The position numbers were made by a program, and so were the translations under genes. 64,000 nt of DNA from Rhizomicrobium sp. Lineage in GTDB: Bacteria > Pseudomonadota > Alphaproteobacteria > Micropepsales > Micropepsaceae. This document shows, one piece after another, positions 33,455-43,087 of the stretch; position 1 is the stretch's first letter, and the number at the start of each line of letters is the position of its first letter. The stretch spans positions 3,921,418 to 3,985,417 of the forward strand of contig JBBCGL010000001.1 of the NCBI GenBank assembly GCA_037200385.1, written 5' to 3'. The notes under the pieces were generated by a model that ran no database searches, was not told the origin of the DNA, and was given only the letters and a program-made list of their open reading frames with translations.

Positions 33455-35572
33455 ATGGACATCGCAAAATCCCGCACCCGCTCGTCCGCCGCCACGCTGA
33501 CGGATCCGGCCATCCTGTTTCCCGCGATCTGGGATTCGGTGAAGAAGCTCGATCCCCGCCACATGATCGCCAATCCGGTGATGTTCGTGGTCGAGATCGT
33601 CGCCACCCTCACCACCGTGCTGTTCTTCCGCGACCTCGCCGTCGGCGCGCCGCATCTGGGCTTCGCCTTCCAGATCAATCTGTGGCTCTGGTTCACCGTG
33701 ATCTTCGCGAACTTCGCAGAGGCGGTGGCCGAAGGCCGCGGCAAGGCGCAGGCTGCGTCGCTGCGCAAGACCAAGACCGAAGCCGCCGCCAAGCTGCTCG
33801 ACAAGGCGGGCAAATGGAGCCTCATCCCCGCGACCCAGCTCAAGCAGGGCGATATCGTGCTGGTCGAGGCCGGCGATCTCATCCCCTCCGACGGCGACGT
33901 GATCGAAGGCGTCGCTTCGGTCAACGAGGCCGCCATCACCGGCGAATCCGCGCCGGTGATCCGCGAAAGCGGCGGCGACCGCTCGGCGGTGACCGGCGGC
34001 ACGCTGGTGATCTCCGACCAGATCAAGGTCCGCATCACCGCCGCCCAGGGCTCGACCTTCATCGACCGCATGATCGCGCTGGTCGAAGGCGCCGAGCGCC
34101 AGAAGACGCCGAACGAGATCGCGCTCAACATCCTGCTCGCCGGCATGACGCTGATCTTCGTCTTCGCCGTCGCCACGATCCCGAGCTTCACCGCCTATGC
34201 CGGCGGCACGATCTCCATCCTGGTCCTGGTCGCGCTGTTCGTGACCTTGATCCCGACCACGATCGGGGCGCTGCTCTCCGCCATCGGCATCGCGGGCATG
34301 GACCGCCTGGTGCGCTTCAACGTGCTCGCCATGTCGGGCCGCGCGGTCGAGGCCGCCGGCGACGTCGACACCTTGCTGCTCGACAAGACCGGCACCATCA
34401 CGCTCGGCAACCGCCAGGCGACCGAGTTCCTGCCGCTCGCCGGCGTCGGCGAGCGCGATCTCGCCGATGCGGCGCAGCTCTCCTCGCTCTCGGACGAGAC
34501 GCCGGAAGGCCGCTCGATCGTCGTGCTCGCCAAGGAGAAATACGGCCTGCGCGGCCGCGAGATGGCCGGCCTTTCCGCGACCTTCGTGCCCTTTACCGCC
34601 CAGACCCGCATCAGCGGCATCGACATCGACGGCTCCGTGATCCGCAAGGGCGCGGTCGACGCGGTGCTCGATCATGTCCGCGCCCAGGCCGGCATCCCGG
34701 CCGCTGCGACCCGCGACGGCGCGGTCGCCGCCGCGGTGCAGGCGGTCGGCGCGGAGGCGGCCCAGCAGCTCATGACCTTCGCCGAGCGCATCGGCAAGTC
34801 CGGCGGCACGCCGCTCGCCGTCGCCCGCGACGGCAAGCTGCTCGGCGTCGTCCACCTGAAGGACATCGTGAAGGGCGGCATCCGCGAGCGCTTCGCGGCG
34901 CTGCGCAAGATGGGCATCCGCACCGTGATGATCACCGGCGACAATCCGCTGACCGCGGCCGCCATTGCCGCCGAGTCCGGCGTCGACGATTTCCTCGCCC
35001 AGGCGACGCCGGAAGCCAAGCTCAAGCTGATCCGCGAGGAACAGGCCAAGGGCAAGCTGGTCGCGATGTGCGGCGACGGCACCAATGACGCGCCGGCGCT
35101 CGCCCAGGCCGATGTCGGCGTCGCGATGAACACCGGCACCATGGCGGCGCGCGAGGCCGGCAACATGGTCGACCTCGACAGCGATCCGACCAAGCTCATC
35201 GAGGTGGTGGAGATCGGCAAGCAATTGCTGATGACTCGCGGCGCGCTGACCACCTTCTCCATCGCCAACGACGTCGCGAAGTATTTCGCGATCATCCCCG
35301 CGATGTTCCTCGCCTTCTATCCGCAGCTCCAGGCGCTGAACGTGATGCGGCTCCATTCGCCGCAGAGCGCGATCCTCTCCGCGATCATCTTCAACGCGCT
35401 GATCATCGTCGCGCTGATCCCGCTCGCCCTGCGGGGCGTGACGTACAAGCCCGTCGGCGCCGCCCAGATCTTGCGCCGCAACCTGCTGATCTACGGCCTC
35501 GGCGGCATCCTCGTGCCCTTCGCCGGGATCAAGCTCATCGACATCATCGTGACCGCCGCCGGTCTTGCCTGA
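33455..35572 (+). CDS. kdpB: potassium-transporting P-type ATPase catalytic subunit KdpB
   Basis: The 705-residue ATPase hydrolyses ATP to drive K+ through KdpA. It carries TGES in the actuator domain (residues 162-165), the phosphorylated Asp310 in [10 protein letters not shown], and [17 protein letters not shown] in the nucleotide/phosphate domain. Transmembrane helices precede and follow as in class Ia P-type ATPases. In E. coli the TGES serine is phosphorylated to switch the pump off at high K+, and the serine is conserved here (Ser165). The ATG at 33455 is chosen over a TTG six bases upstream. Confidence 0.97.
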   Translation: MDIAKSRTRSSAATLTDPAILFPAIWDSVKKLDPRHMIANPVMFVVEIVATLTTVLFFRDLAVGAPHLGFAFQINLWLWFTVIFANFAEAVAEGRGKAQAASLRKTKTEAAAKLLDKAGKWSLIPATQLKQGDIVLVEAGDLIPSDGDVIEGVASVNEAAITGESAPVIRESGGDRSAVTGGTLVISDQIKVRITAAQGSTFIDRMIALVEGAERQKTPNEIALNILLAGMTLIFVFAVATIPSFTAYAGGTISILVLVALFVTLIPTTIGALLSAIGIAGMDRLVRFNVLAMSGRAVEAAGDVDTLLLDKTGTITLGNRQATEFLPLAGVGERDLADAAQLSSLSDETPEGRSIVVLAKEKYGLRGREMAGLSATFVPFTAQTRISGIDIDGSVIRKGAVDAVLDHVRAQAGIPAAATRDGAVAAAVQAVGAEAAQQLMTFAERIGKSGGTPLAVARDGKLLGVVHLKDIVKGGIRERFAALRKMGIRTVMITGDNPLTAAAIAAESGVDDFLAQATPEAKLKLIREEQAKGKLVAMCGDGTNDAPALAQADVGVAMNTGTMAAREAGNMVDLDSDPTKLIEVVEIGKQLLMTRGALTTFSIANDVAKYFAIIPAMFLAFYPQLQALNVMRLHSPQSAILSAIIFNALIIVALIPLALRGVTYKPVGAAQILRRNLLIYGLGGILVPFAGIKLIDIIVTAAGLA

Positions 35573-35583
35573 AAGACACCGCT

Positions 35584-36147
35584 ATGCTCCGCCAGATCCG
35601 TCCCGCCATCCTCCTGCTCGTCCTGCTCACGCTGCTCACCGGGCTCGCTTATCCGCTCGGCATGACCGGCCTCGCCCAGGCGCTCTTCCCGCACCAGGCG
35701 AATGGCAGCCTCGTCGTCGTGAACGGCAAGACCGTCGGCTCGGAGCTGATCGGCCAGCAATTCGCCAGCCCGCGCTATTTCCACGGCCGGCCATCCGCCG
35801 CCGGCAACGGCTATGACGCCGCGAACTCTTCCGGCTCGAACTACGGCCCGACCTCCAAGAAGCTGATCGACCGCGTGAAGACCGACGCCGCGACGCTGCA
35901 GAAGGACAATCCCGGCGTCCCCGTCCCGGCGGACCTCGTCACGACCTCGGCCAGCGGCCTCGACCCCGACATCACGCCGGCCGGCGCCTATTTCCAGGTC
36001 CCGCGCGTCGCCAAGGCGCGCCACCTCTCCGAGGACCGCGTGCACCGGCTGGTCGAAGCCCATATCGAAGGCCGCCTGCTGGGCTTCATCGGCGAGCCGC
36101 ATGTGAACGTCCTCGAGCTCAATATGGCGCTCGACGCACTGCGCTGA
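35584..36147 (+). CDS. kdpC: potassium-transporting ATPase chaperone subunit KdpC
   Basis: The 187-residue protein has one N-terminal membrane helix ([21 protein letters not shown]) and a soluble periplasmic domain with [36 protein letters not shown] and [12 protein letters not shown]. These are the diagnostic KdpC motifs. It acts with KdpB in nucleotide and ion binding. It starts 11 bases after kdpB in one operon. Confidence 0.96.
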   Translation: MLRQIRPAILLLVLLTLLTGLAYPLGMTGLAQALFPHQANGSLVVVNGKTVGSELIGQQFASPRYFHGRPSAAGNGYDAANSSGSNYGPTSKKLIDRVKTDAATLQKDNPGVPVPADLVTTSASGLDPDITPAGAYFQVPRVAKARHLSEDRVHRLVEAHIEGRLLGFIGEPHVNVLELNMALDALR

Positions 36148-36181
36148 CGTGTGGGCATGAACGGGGTAGACTCGCGGCCGC

Positions 36182-38881
36182 ATGACCGATGACCGGCTGG
36201 ACCGCGACAACCGTCCCTCTCCCGAAGCGCTGCTGCGCGAGGCGGGGCAGGAGGGGCGCGGGCGGCTGAAGGTCTTCCTCGGCGCGGCGCCGGGCGTCGG
36301 CAAGACCTATGAGATGCTGATGCAGGGCCGCCAGCGCCGTCTGGACGGCGTAGACGCGGTGATCGGCGTGGTCGAGACCCATGGCCGGGTCGAGACCGAC
36401 CTGCTGACCAAGAGCTTCGAGAAGATCCCCAAGCGCCGGCTCCCCTATAAGGGCCATGTGCTGGCCGAAATGGACCTCGACGCCATCCTGCAGCGCAAGC
36501 CGAAGCTGGTGCTGGTCGACGAGCTCGCCCACACCAACGCGCCCGGCAGCCGCCATCCCAAGCGCCATCTCGACGTCGAGGAGATCCTCGGCCACGGCAT
36601 CGACGTCTACACCACGCTCAACGTCCAGCACATCGAGAGCCTCAACGACGTCGTCGCGCGCATCACCGGGGTGCGGGTGCGCGAGACCGTGCCCGACTCC
36701 ATCCTCGACCGCGCCGACGAGGTCGAGCTGATCGACCTGACGCCGGAGGACCTGATCCAGCGTCTGAAGGAGGGCAAGGTCTATGTCCCCGAACAGGCCG
36801 AGCGCGCGATCCACGCCTATTTCATGCCCGGCAACCTCACCGCCCTGCGCGAACTGGCGTTGCGCCGCACCGCCCAGCGGGTCGATGCGCAGATGGTCGA
36901 CTATATGCGCGCCCATGCGATCCAGGGTCCCTGGGAGGCGAGCGAGCGCATCCTCGTCTGCGTCGACGCGCGCCCCGGCAATGCGGCGCTGGTCCGCTAC
37001 ACCCGCCGCCTCGCCGACCGGCTGCGCGCCTCCTGGACCGCGATCCATGTCGAGACCTCGAGCGCCGGGCGGGCCAGCGAGGACGCGCGCGACCGCGTCG
37101 CCGAAGCGTTGCGCCTCGCCGAGCGGCTTGGCGGCGAGGCCGTCACCTTGCCCGCCGCGTCGGTCGCGGACGGAATCGTCGACTACGCCCATGCCAACAA
37201 TTTCACCCATATCGTGGTCTCGACCCAGCAGCGCTCGCGCTGGCTCGAATTCCTTCGCGGCTCGGCAGCGCATGAGATCATCCGCCGCGGCGGCGAGGTC
37301 AGCGTGCATGTCATCCCCGATCCGAAGCCCGGCGCGGCCGAGGATGCGCCGGTGTCCCGCGATGCGGCTGCGCCGCCGCCGCGCGATCTCGCCGCCTATG
37401 GCTGGAGCCTTGCGATGGTCGTGGCCGCGCTGGGCTTGAGCCTCGCGCTGCAGCGCCTCCTCGGCGTCTCCAACGTCGCGCTGGTCTTTCTCACCGCCGT
37501 TCTCGCGAGCGCCGTCGCCTATGGCCTGTGGCCGGCGTTGTTCGCGGCGCTGGTCAGCGTCCTCGCCTACAATTTCTTCTTCCTGCCGCCCCTCTATACC
37601 TTCACCATCGCGGCGCCGGAGAACGTCGTCGCGCTCGTCGCCTATGCGATCATCGCGGTGATCGCGAGCAACCTGACGGCCAATGTCCGCGCCCAGGCGC
37701 TGGTCGCGCGGCAGCGCGCCAAGATGACGGAGGATCTCTATCTCTTCGCCCGAAAGCTCGCCGGCGTCAGCCAGCTCGACGACCTGCTCTGGGCTACCGC
37801 GCACCAGATCGCACAGATGCTGAAGCTGCGCGTCGTGCTGCTCCTGCCCGAAGGCGAAAGCATCGCGGTGCGCGCCGGCTATCCCCCGGAGGACATGCTC
37901 GACGATGCCGACCTCGCCGCCGCGAAATGGAGCTGGCAGCATGCCCAGGCCGCGGGCCGCGGTGCCGACACGCTGCCCGGCGCCAAGCGCCTCTTCCTGC
38001 CGATCAAGACCGGCCGCGGCATCGTCGGCGTGATCGGTCTCGACAGCGACCGCGCCGGACCGCTGCTCTCGCCCGACCAGCGCCGCCTGCTGGATGCGCT
38101 ATCCGACCAGGCGGCGCTCGCCATCGAGCGCATCAATCTGGTTTCGGATATCGACAAGACCCGTCTCGCCGCCGAGACGGAGCGTCTACGCAACGCGCTT
38201 CTCACCTCGATCAGCCACGATCTGCGCACACCGCTCGCCTCCATCCTGGGCGCCGCGACCGGCCTGCGCAGCTACCGCGCGACGCTGGATGCGCAGGGCC
38301 AGGACGAATTGATCGGCGTCATCGCCGAGGAGGCCGAACGGCTCAACCGCTTCATTGCCAACCTGCTGGACATGACGCGGCTGGAATCCGGCGCGATCCA
38401 GCCGCGCAGCGAGCCGGTCGATATCGGCGATGTCGTCGGCAGCGCTCTGCGCCGCGGCACGGCCATCCTCGCCGGTCACGCGGTCACGCTCGACATCGCA
38501 CCGGGGCTGCCGCTCGCGCAGGGCGATTCCGTGCTCCTGGAGCAGGTTCTCTTCAACCTTCTCGACAACGCCGCGAAGTATACGCCGGCCGGCACCGCAG
38601 TGCGTATCTCGGCGCGACCTGACAAGGGCCGCATCCTGTTGCAGGTCGCCGACGAAGGGCCCGGCCTGCCCGGCGATGCACGCGAACGCATCTTCGACAA
38701 ATTCTACCGCGTCCATGCCGGCGACAGCCAGCGTGCCGGCACGGGCCTGGGCCTCGCGATCGCGCGCGGTTTCGTCGAGGCGATGGGCGGCACGATCACG
38801 GCCGGCAATCGCGACGGCGGCAGCGGCGCGATCTTCACCATCGCGCTTCCCGGGGCGCCAAGCACGGAGGTCTCGGCATGA
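36182..38881 (+). CDS. kdpD: sensor histidine kinase KdpD
   Basis: The 899-residue kinase senses K+ limitation and turgor and phosphorylates KdpE. Domain order: the KdpD N-terminal domain with Walker A GAAPGVGKTYEM (~residues 33-44) and LVLVDELAHTNAPGSRH, a USP-like domain (~257-375), four membrane helices (~407-500), a GAF domain, then HisKA with the phosphorylated His679 in SISHDLRTPLASI and an HATPase domain ending in GTGLGLAIARGFVEAMGG. It lies 34 bases after kdpC and overlaps kdpE by four bases (ATGA). Confidence 0.96.
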   Translation: MTDDRLDRDNRPSPEALLREAGQEGRGRLKVFLGAAPGVGKTYEMLMQGRQRRLDGVDAVIGVVETHGRVETDLLTKSFEKIPKRRLPYKGHVLAEMDLDAILQRKPKLVLVDELAHTNAPGSRHPKRHLDVEEILGHGIDVYTTLNVQHIESLNDVVARITGVRVRETVPDSILDRADEVELIDLTPEDLIQRLKEGKVYVPEQAERAIHAYFMPGNLTALRELALRRTAQRVDAQMVDYMRAHAIQGPWEASERILVCVDARPGNAALVRYTRRLADRLRASWTAIHVETSSAGRASEDARDRVAEALRLAERLGGEAVTLPAASVADGIVDYAHANNFTHIVVSTQQRSRWLEFLRGSAAHEIIRRGGEVSVHVIPDPKPGAAEDAPVSRDAAAPPPRDLAAYGWSLAMVVAALGLSLALQRLLGVSNVALVFLTAVLASAVAYGLWPALFAALVSVLAYNFFFLPPLYTFTIAAPENVVALVAYAIIAVIASNLTANVRAQALVARQRAKMTEDLYLFARKLAGVSQLDDLLWATAHQIAQMLKLRVVLLLPEGESIAVRAGYPPEDMLDDADLAAAKWSWQHAQAAGRGADTLPGAKRLFLPIKTGRGIVGVIGLDSDRAGPLLSPDQRRLLDALSDQAALAIERINLVSDIDKTRLAAETERLRNALLTSISHDLRTPLASILGAATGLRSYRATLDAQGQDELIGVIAEEAERLNRFIANLLDMTRLESGAIQPRSEPVDIGDVVGSALRRGTAILAGHAVTLDIAPGLPLAQGDSVLLEQVLFNLLDNAAKYTPAGTAVRISARPDKGRILLQVADEGPGLPGDARERIFDKFYRVHAGDSQRAGTGLGLAIARGFVEAMGGTITAGNRDGGSGAIFTIALPGAPSTEVSA

Positions 38882-39570
38882 GCGGCGCGCCGCTGCGTAT
38901 CCTGGTCGTCGACGACGAGCCGCCGATCCGCCGCCTGCTGAAAACCAGCTTCGCGGCGGCGGGCTATCGCGTGGAGGAAGCGGGCGACGGGGCCGCCGCG
39001 CTCGCGATCCTGCGGCGCCGCGATACCGATGTCGTCGTGCTCGATCTCGGCCTGCCGGGCATGGACGGCTTTTCCGTGATCGAAACCCTGCGCGGCGAGG
39101 GCTCGAGCGTCCCGATCGTCGTGCTCTCCAGCCGCGACGACGAGGCCGGCAAGGTCCGCGCCCTCGATCTCGGCGCCGACGACTACGTCACCAAGCCGTT
39201 CGGCGCCGACGAATTGATGGCGCGCATCCGTGCCGCGCTGCGCCACCGCCTGCAGGCCGAAGGCACCCAGCCGGTTTTCCGGAGCGGCGACCTGTCGGTC
39301 GACCTCGTGCGCCGCATCGTCATTGTGCGCGGCCACGAGGTGAAGCTGTCGCGCCGCGAATACGACCTGCTGGCGCTTCTGGTGCGCCATGCCGGCAAGG
39401 TCCTGACGCACAAATTCGCGCTCAAGGAAGTCTGGGGCGCCGCCACCGACGTGCAATATCTGCGCATCTATATCCGCTCGCTGCGCCAGAAGCTCGAAGC
39501 CGATCCCGAGCGGCCGGCGCATATCCTGACGGAGCAGGGCGTCGGCTACCGCCTGCGCGCCGCCGACTGA
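38878..39570 (+). CDS. kdpE: response regulator KdpE (OmpR/PhoB type)
   Basis: The 230-residue regulator pairs a receiver domain (phosphoacceptor Asp56 in VVVLDLGLPGMDGFS, Lys in DYVTKPFGADEL) with a winged-helix domain (KLSRREYDLLALLVRHAG and YIRSLRQKLE). Phospho-KdpE activates the kdp promoter. The start overlaps the kdpD stop (ATGA), so kinase and regulator are translationally coupled. No terminator hairpin is obvious in the 107 bases before the convergent VIT-domain gene. Confidence 0.96.
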   Translation: MSGAPLRILVVDDEPPIRRLLKTSFAAAGYRVEEAGDGAAALAILRRRDTDVVVLDLGLPGMDGFSVIETLRGEGSSVPIVVLSSRDDEAGKVRALDLGADDYVTKPFGADELMARIRAALRHRLQAEGTQPVFRSGDLSVDLVRRIVIVRGHEVKLSRREYDLLALLVRHAGKVLTHKFALKEVWGAATDVQYLRIYIRSLRQKLEADPERPAHILTEQGVGYRLRAAD

Positions 39571-39677
39571 CGCACCGCGTCACCGGGTATCGAGGCACTT
39601 GCCCGTCATGTCGCCCGTGCCGGAATCGCCCGCTTCGGTCACCTTGATGTAGCCGATCACCCGGGATCGCCGCCGGC

Positions 39678-42632
39678 TTACGATCCACCTGTCACCTTCA
39701 CCGTGCCGACCAGATGCGCGTCGTCGCGCACTGCGCCGCGCTTGAGCTCGAGCTCCAGCGTCTGCTCCCGCTCGTCGGCGCGGCCGTAATTGCGGAAGAT
39801 ATGCGCCCGCACCGTCGTTGCGCCGTTCGGGTTCAGCCGGTCCGCGGCATAGACGTTCACCCGCACCGTATAGGTCCCGTTGGGCGCGTGATGCAGCAGA
39901 TACTGCTCCGGGCCGTAGCCGTTGGTCATGTCGTTCGACAGCCGGCCGCCGATCGCGGTGCGCGGATGGTTGTAGATCGCCCGTTCGCCGGTCGGCTCGT
40001 CGACCCACAGATCCATGTCGGTCTCGTCGGTATTCCATTCCAGGATGATGCGCAGGTCCTCGTCGAGCATCGCGACGAAGCGCGGATCGAGCGCCACCGA
40101 TTTGGCGCCGAGCTTGTGCAGCTTGACGACGATGCGGTTCGCCTCCATCAGCGAGATCACCTCGATGCCGTCGAACGCCTCCTGCCAGTCATGCGTCACG
40201 ATCTCGTTGAGCAGGCCCAGGGCGCGCTCATAGTCGCGGCGCCGCGCGGCCGGCGGCTCGGCGAGGGCGCCGCCCTGCTCGGCCCGCGTCACCAGCGCGA
40301 GCGCGAGATTGCGCCGCGGCTGCGGCCGGTCGGGCTCCAGATAGAGCAGGCGCTCATAGAGCCACAGCGCCCGATCCTCGTCGCCATAGCGCATCAGCCG
40401 GTCGGCCAGGATGGTCATCGTCGTCGCATCGGCCGACGGCAGTTCGAGCGCGTTGAGCGCGACTTTCACCGCGTCGTCCGCGCGCCCATGCCGGAACAGG
40501 AACTCCGCCGCGTCGAGATAGAACGCCGGCAGCGCGCCATATTGCTTTTCCTGCGCGCGATAGACGCTCCAATAGGTCTCCGGCCCTGTGGCGTTGAGCG
40601 CCGCGATATAAGGGCGGTCCGGATTCCATGGCGCGATGGTGACGCTCATCTGCGGTCCTCGCGGCGCCGGTACCCTGTTGCCGGTGACCACGACCGATTC
40701 CACCGCGCTGCCGCCTCTGCTGTCGGCGCGGTTCGATACCGGTGCCGGCGCCGGCGGAGGCGGCGGTGGCGGCGGCGGCATGCTCACATCCGGCGGCGGC
40801 ACGAACGGCGCGCCCTGGGTCCGGCCGCCCGGCTTCTTGACCGCAACGGGCTTGAAGTCCCGCTGCCACCACAGCTTCTCGTCCGTCCACATCTTGAGGA
40901 CGACGTCCAGCCGCGCCTTTTGCGCCTTGGCCGCGTCTGCATCCGCCTGGGCCTTCATCCGCGCGTATTGCGCCAGCGCCGCCTTGCCCAGCGTGGCGGG
41001 CGGCTCGGCTTTGGCTTCCAGATAGTCGGAGAGGTTCTCGAACACCGCGAAGGAGGCGACGGTGCTCGCGATCGAATAGCGCCGCGACAGGGCCAGCATC
41101 GCGTCGCGGTCCGGCCGGTCCGCGCCGTTCATCTCGTCGATATGCCGTGCCGCCCACAGCGCGCCGAGCGTGTCGCCCTCTGCGATGTCGTTGCGCGGGA
41201 CGTCATAGTGGCGCGTGTTCACGGCCGCACCGGTCAGGGTGACGACGATCCCGCCCGACGCGGGCAGCGGCCCGACGACTCGAAAACGCCCTGCCGCGGC
41301 CGGCAGCAATACGAAGTCGATCGCCTGGCCGTCCGTGCCGCGCACCTCGACCGCTCTTGCCGCGCGGTGCATCAGGCGGCCCAGCGCCTCGTCCGGGCTC
41401 TGGACGCCGAGATCGATATAGTCGCCGCCCGATTTGTGCGCGAGCGCGGTCAGCAGAGCGCGGTTGGCGTCCGCCGCGCTCGACAGCGTCGACAGCACGC
41501 AAGGCAGCCGCACCGCGCGATAGGCATCGACCGTGACATTGCCGTCCGAGAACAGCAGGCAGGCATCGGCCGCCGGCCAGTCGGCCTTGAGCAGCGGCTT
41601 CAGCGAGGTGCCGCCCTGGTAATCCGTCGTCTTCAGCACCGCGGCGATGGCCTCGGGGCTGGGGGCGCGGAAGCTGCGCAGATGCGGCGCATCCGACGAG
41701 AAGAAGACGATGTCGACGATCTCGGGGTGCGCGGCGGCGATATAGCGCCCGACGAGATCGATCTCTTTCGACAGGTCGGCGTCGCGCCGCGACAACGAAC
41801 TGTCCCAATAAAGCCGCAACCGCGCCGGATGCACCGGCGCATCGCTCGCGGCCGCCGCGACATCGTCGATCTCGAAGAACGCGGCGCCGCTGCCGTGCCG
41901 CGCAAGCAGCAGGGCGGGGGCGTCCGCCGGTCCAACGGTCAGTCCGCCGGCAAGAACGAGGTTCGCCGCCGCACCGTGCGCTTCGAAGCCCGATCCGCTT
42001 TGCGTCCAGGCAAGCGCGATGCCGTCGGGACCGCGCAGCGCAGGCGCGTGCGCCGCATCGCTGTGCACATGGATCGAGACCGCGCCGACCGCCTGCTGCG
42101 TCGCCAGCGGCAGCACCAGGGGCTTGCCCGGCTCCAGCGGCGTGACGAATTCGAGCCGCACGGTGCGGCCCCGGTTCTCGAAGATCGGAAAGACCCGCGT
42201 CATGAACGCGCCGCTGCGCGTGACCTCGGCGATGCCCGGATCGATGCCGCGGCGCTCGCGCGACTCGAAGGTCAGCTTGGCCTGCCGCTGGCCGACCAGC
42301 ACGCCGTCGACCATCGCGCCGTTGATGTCCAGCGCATAGCCGGTGACGACCGAGCCCGGCGGCATGTCGAAGACGAAATCGCCCTCCAATGCCCGCGGGC
42401 TCGCATTGAGGAACTGCGCGGTGACCGTGGTGTGGGCCGTGTCGCCGACGATGTCGACATCGATATCGAGCTTGCCGATCGCCAGCGCGGCGGATTTCGC
42501 CGCCGGATCGTCGCCTTCGCCGACATGCGCCACGAGTTCGGGATTTTGCGGCGCCGCTGCGGCCGCCACCCCACCGAGGAACAGACCGGCCGTGAAAAAC
42601 AGCGCGGCGAACATCTTTGTGCGAATGTCCAT
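39678..42632 (-). CDS. secreted VIT-domain / DUF2135 protein with vWA-like middle and TPR-like helices
   Basis: This 984-residue protein begins with a signal peptide (AALFFTAGLFLGGVAAAAA). A VIT (vault/inter-alpha-trypsin) domain covers ~residues 50-190 (EGDFVFDMPPGSVVTGYAL, RVFPIFENRGRTVRLEF), then a vWA-like alpha/beta region (DIVFFSSDAP, CLLFSDGNVTV). After a nine-proline run comes ESVVVTG at 645-651, which looks like a TonB box. TPR-like helices follow, then a C-terminal DUF2135 beta domain (MDLWVDEPTGERAIYNHP, APNGTYTVRVNVYA). It is likely periplasmic or surface exposed and may bind protein; function is unknown. ATG 42632 follows GGGGGAG; the frame extends upstream without a ribosome site. 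Confidence 0.8.
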   Translation of the reverse strand: MDIRTKMFAALFFTAGLFLGGVAAAAAPQNPELVAHVGEGDDPAAKSAALAIGKLDIDVDIVGDTAHTTVTAQFLNASPRALEGDFVFDMPPGSVVTGYALDINGAMVDGVLVGQRQAKLTFESRERRGIDPGIAEVTRSGAFMTRVFPIFENRGRTVRLEFVTPLEPGKPLVLPLATQQAVGAVSIHVHSDAAHAPALRGPDGIALAWTQSGSGFEAHGAAANLVLAGGLTVGPADAPALLLARHGSGAAFFEIDDVAAAASDAPVHPARLRLYWDSSLSRRDADLSKEIDLVGRYIAAAHPEIVDIVFFSSDAPHLRSFRAPSPEAIAAVLKTTDYQGGTSLKPLLKADWPAADACLLFSDGNVTVDAYRAVRLPCVLSTLSSAADANRALLTALAHKSGGDYIDLGVQSPDEALGRLMHRAARAVEVRGTDGQAIDFVLLPAAAGRFRVVGPLPASGGIVVTLTGAAVNTRHYDVPRNDIAEGDTLGALWAARHIDEMNGADRPDRDAMLALSRRYSIASTVASFAVFENLSDYLEAKAEPPATLGKAALAQYARMKAQADADAAKAQKARLDVVLKMWTDEKLWWQRDFKPVAVKKPGGRTQGAPFVPPPDVSMPPPPPPPPPAPAPVSNRADSRGGSAVESVVVTGNRVPAPRGPQMSVTIAPWNPDRPYIAALNATGPETYWSVYRAQEKQYGALPAFYLDAAEFLFRHGRADDAVKVALNALELPSADATTMTILADRLMRYGDEDRALWLYERLLYLEPDRPQPRRNLALALVTRAEQGGALAEPPAARRRDYERALGLLNEIVTHDWQEAFDGIEVISLMEANRIVVKLHKLGAKSVALDPRFVAMLDEDLRIILEWNTDETDMDLWVDEPTGERAIYNHPRTAIGGRLSNDMTNGYGPEQYLLHHAPNGTYTVRVNVYAADRLNPNGATTVRAHIFRNYGRADEREQTLELELKRGAVRDDAHLVGTVKVTGGS

Positions 42633-42743
42633 GACAACTCCCCCAGACCCGGCGTGCGCCAATCCCACGCCGTTGACGGATCGTCGAACGCCATTGTGTC
42701 GAGTTGGGGGCGGAACCATATCCATCCCGTGGCCGGCCGGGGG

Positions 42744-42974
42744 TTAGTGCGGCAGTCCCGACATGTTGAACGCCGAATCCACGCGATTGGCGCAGATGAA
42801 CCGCGCACCTTCGTTGATCATCACCATGCCGCGCCAGACTTCATATCGGTCATACGCGACGTCGCCGACGGCGAAGATGCTCGCCATGGCGTTCTCGTCG
42901 TCTGCCGCCTCGAAGCCATACATCGCAATCGTCCGACCGTCCGTCGCCAGCAGCCGCAATTCGTAGTTCTGCAT
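42744..42974 (-). CDS. small hypothetical protein
   Basis: The 76-residue product contains NYELRLLATDGRTIAMYGFEA and AVGDVAYDRYEVWRGM and is neither hydrophobic nor strongly charged. I do not recognise a family, though the pattern of a short alpha/beta domain is clear. ATG 42974 is preceded by GAGG at close spacing; an upstream ATG at 43001 has no ribosome site. It lies upstream of the VIT gene on the same strand. Confidence 0.5.
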   Translation of the reverse strand: MQNYELRLLATDGRTIAMYGFEAADDENAMASIFAVGDVAYDRYEVWRGMVMINEGARFICANRVDSAFNMSGLPH

Positions 42975-43087
42975 GACCTCGGCCCCATGCGTTCCGCCCA
43001 TGCTAGCGCAGAGCCGATCCCGGAAAAATCACAATTGCGAAGGGGACAATTCCCGAAATCCGCCGCCCTTGCAGGGGCGCGCCGAAC

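Noticed and set aside
36182-39570. Possibility that the kdpD/kdpE pair is a generic two-component system
   Set aside because: The KdpD Walker motifs, USP domain and HisKA arrangement, and the position directly after kdpC, make the assignment specific.
39580-40038. A minus-strand frame ending in KVTEAGDSGTGDMTGKC next to the VIT protein end
   Set aside because: Its tail looks somewhat protein-like and could hint at a frameshift, but the VIT protein ends naturally at GTVKVTGGS after a complete DUF2135 domain, so no frameshift is needed.
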